64,000 nt of DNA from Symsagittifera roscoffensis (taxonomy: Eukaryota > Xenacoelomorpha > Acoela > Convolutidae): positions 53,695,858 through 53,759,857 of the forward strand of contig NC_087065.1 of assembly GCF_963678635.1 (NCBI RefSeq). Reading direction: 5' to 3'. The notes below the pieces were generated by a model. That model was not told the origin of the DNA and did no database searches. It was given only the letters and a program-made list of their open reading frames with translations. Of the stretch, positions 63,636 to 64,000 are shown one piece after another. The stretch's first letter is position 1, and each line of letters opens with the position of its first letter. Made by a program: the position numbers and the translations under genes.

Positions 63636-64000
63636 GTTGGGTACATGGGAATCTCAAGTTAGGTGCATGGGGATCTCGTGTGAGGGTACATGGGGATCTC
63701 GAAGCAGGTAGATGGGTTTTAACGTAATTGGCATGACAATTATAATTTCAAAAGTTGACTGTGCTAAAATATTAAATGAATCTGCATGCTCTTAAAAAAC
63801 TTCCAATTGAACTATTTTAGTAAAACAAACGGAGAGATAATGTTTTAACTACAATAATGGGGGGGGGTTGAGGTTAGGAATGAAACAAATTGGTCTAAAG
63901 ATGGATTTTATTTTCAGATTGATTTGTTAAATCGAGTTGACGACCTAGCCACACTCATTTGGAATGAACAAGAAGGTCTTGAACAGAGTTCACGATCAGC
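63636..64000 (+). other. Spacer after pol in element C
   Basis: Begins with three imperfect copies of GGTACATGGGGATCTCG (about 27-bp period), then shares TTGGCATGACAATT and AATGAATCTGCATGCT with A. Poly-G run at ~63860. Acceptor-like site at 63905-63917. No ORF before the window ends. Confidence 0.6.
63905..63917 (+). promoter_or_regulatory. Splice-acceptor-like site (element C)
   Basis: TTTTATTTTCAG followed by ATTGATTTG; same place and form as in A (9395-9412). Confidence 0.45.

Larger units (their letters stand above)
52045..64000 (+). mobile_element. Element C: family 2 element, decayed, continuing past the window
   Basis: LTR2, PBS, leader with minisatellite, gag, PR, RT-RNase H, integrase, macro-like domain, then the spacer that precedes ORF4 in A. 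Nucleotide and protein similarity to A is high, but nonsense codons, frameshifts and deletions occur through pol. By comparison with A the ORF4 start would fall just past base 64000. Confidence 0.85.

Overview
The window is repeat-rich nuclear DNA of a eukaryote, most likely an invertebrate metazoan. The evidence is several very large Ty3/gypsy-type LTR retrotransposons, a Penelope-type GIY-YIG fragment, AATAAA signals and the absence of any recognisable host gene. The species cannot be told from the sequence. Almost all of the window belongs to two related families of giant LTR element (called here family 1, with LTR1, and family 2, with LTR2), present as three main copies plus a scrambled array of their parts.

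Element A (minus strand, about 22050 down to beyond base 1, so at least 22 kb; family 2) reads in its own direction: LTR2, primer-binding site, long leader with repeats and a 14-bp minisatellite, gag (18453-15925), protease (15925-15109, damaged), a 1808-aa pol with RT, RNase H, integrase and a C-terminal macro-like domain (15112-9686), a spacer with a conserved splice-acceptor-like site, then three accessory ORFs: ORF4 (coiled coil plus the start of an SGNH/GDSL hydrolase), ORF5 (the rest of that hydrolase plus a second, degenerate SGNH-like domain) and ORF6 (1815 codons, unknown). Its 3' LTR lies outside the window.

Element B (plus strand, 22615-40505, 17.9 kb; family 1) has LTR1, the same 15-base PBS, a 3.1-kb leader with ACCCTCCG repeats and a duplicated hairpin, a frame-broken gag, a gag-protease-RT-RNase H ORF (28664-32473), broken integrase, the macro-like domain, and only the C-terminal 60 per cent of ORF6. 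It has no ORF4 or ORF5. A ~560-bp foldback element sits between A and B.

From 40.5 to 52.0 kb is an array of chimeric pieces (LTR1, LTR2, leader, ORF6 end, 3' UTR) that re-use identical novel junctions, so chimeric units were themselves duplicated. Element C (plus strand, 52045 to beyond 64000; family 2) is a decayed relative of A in head-to-head orientation to it: gag is nearly intact, RT has lost its YVDD motif, and the window ends just before its expected ORF4.

The most interesting content is the accessory cargo of these gypsy-like elements: a macro-like domain fused to the end of pol, tandem SGNH-hydrolase domains, and a large conserved Cys/His-containing protein with no recognisable family, placed where an env gene would sit and preceded in all three copies by a splice-acceptor-like sequence. 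Many frame breaks in A are single-base deletions, so A may be more intact in the organism than it looks here.
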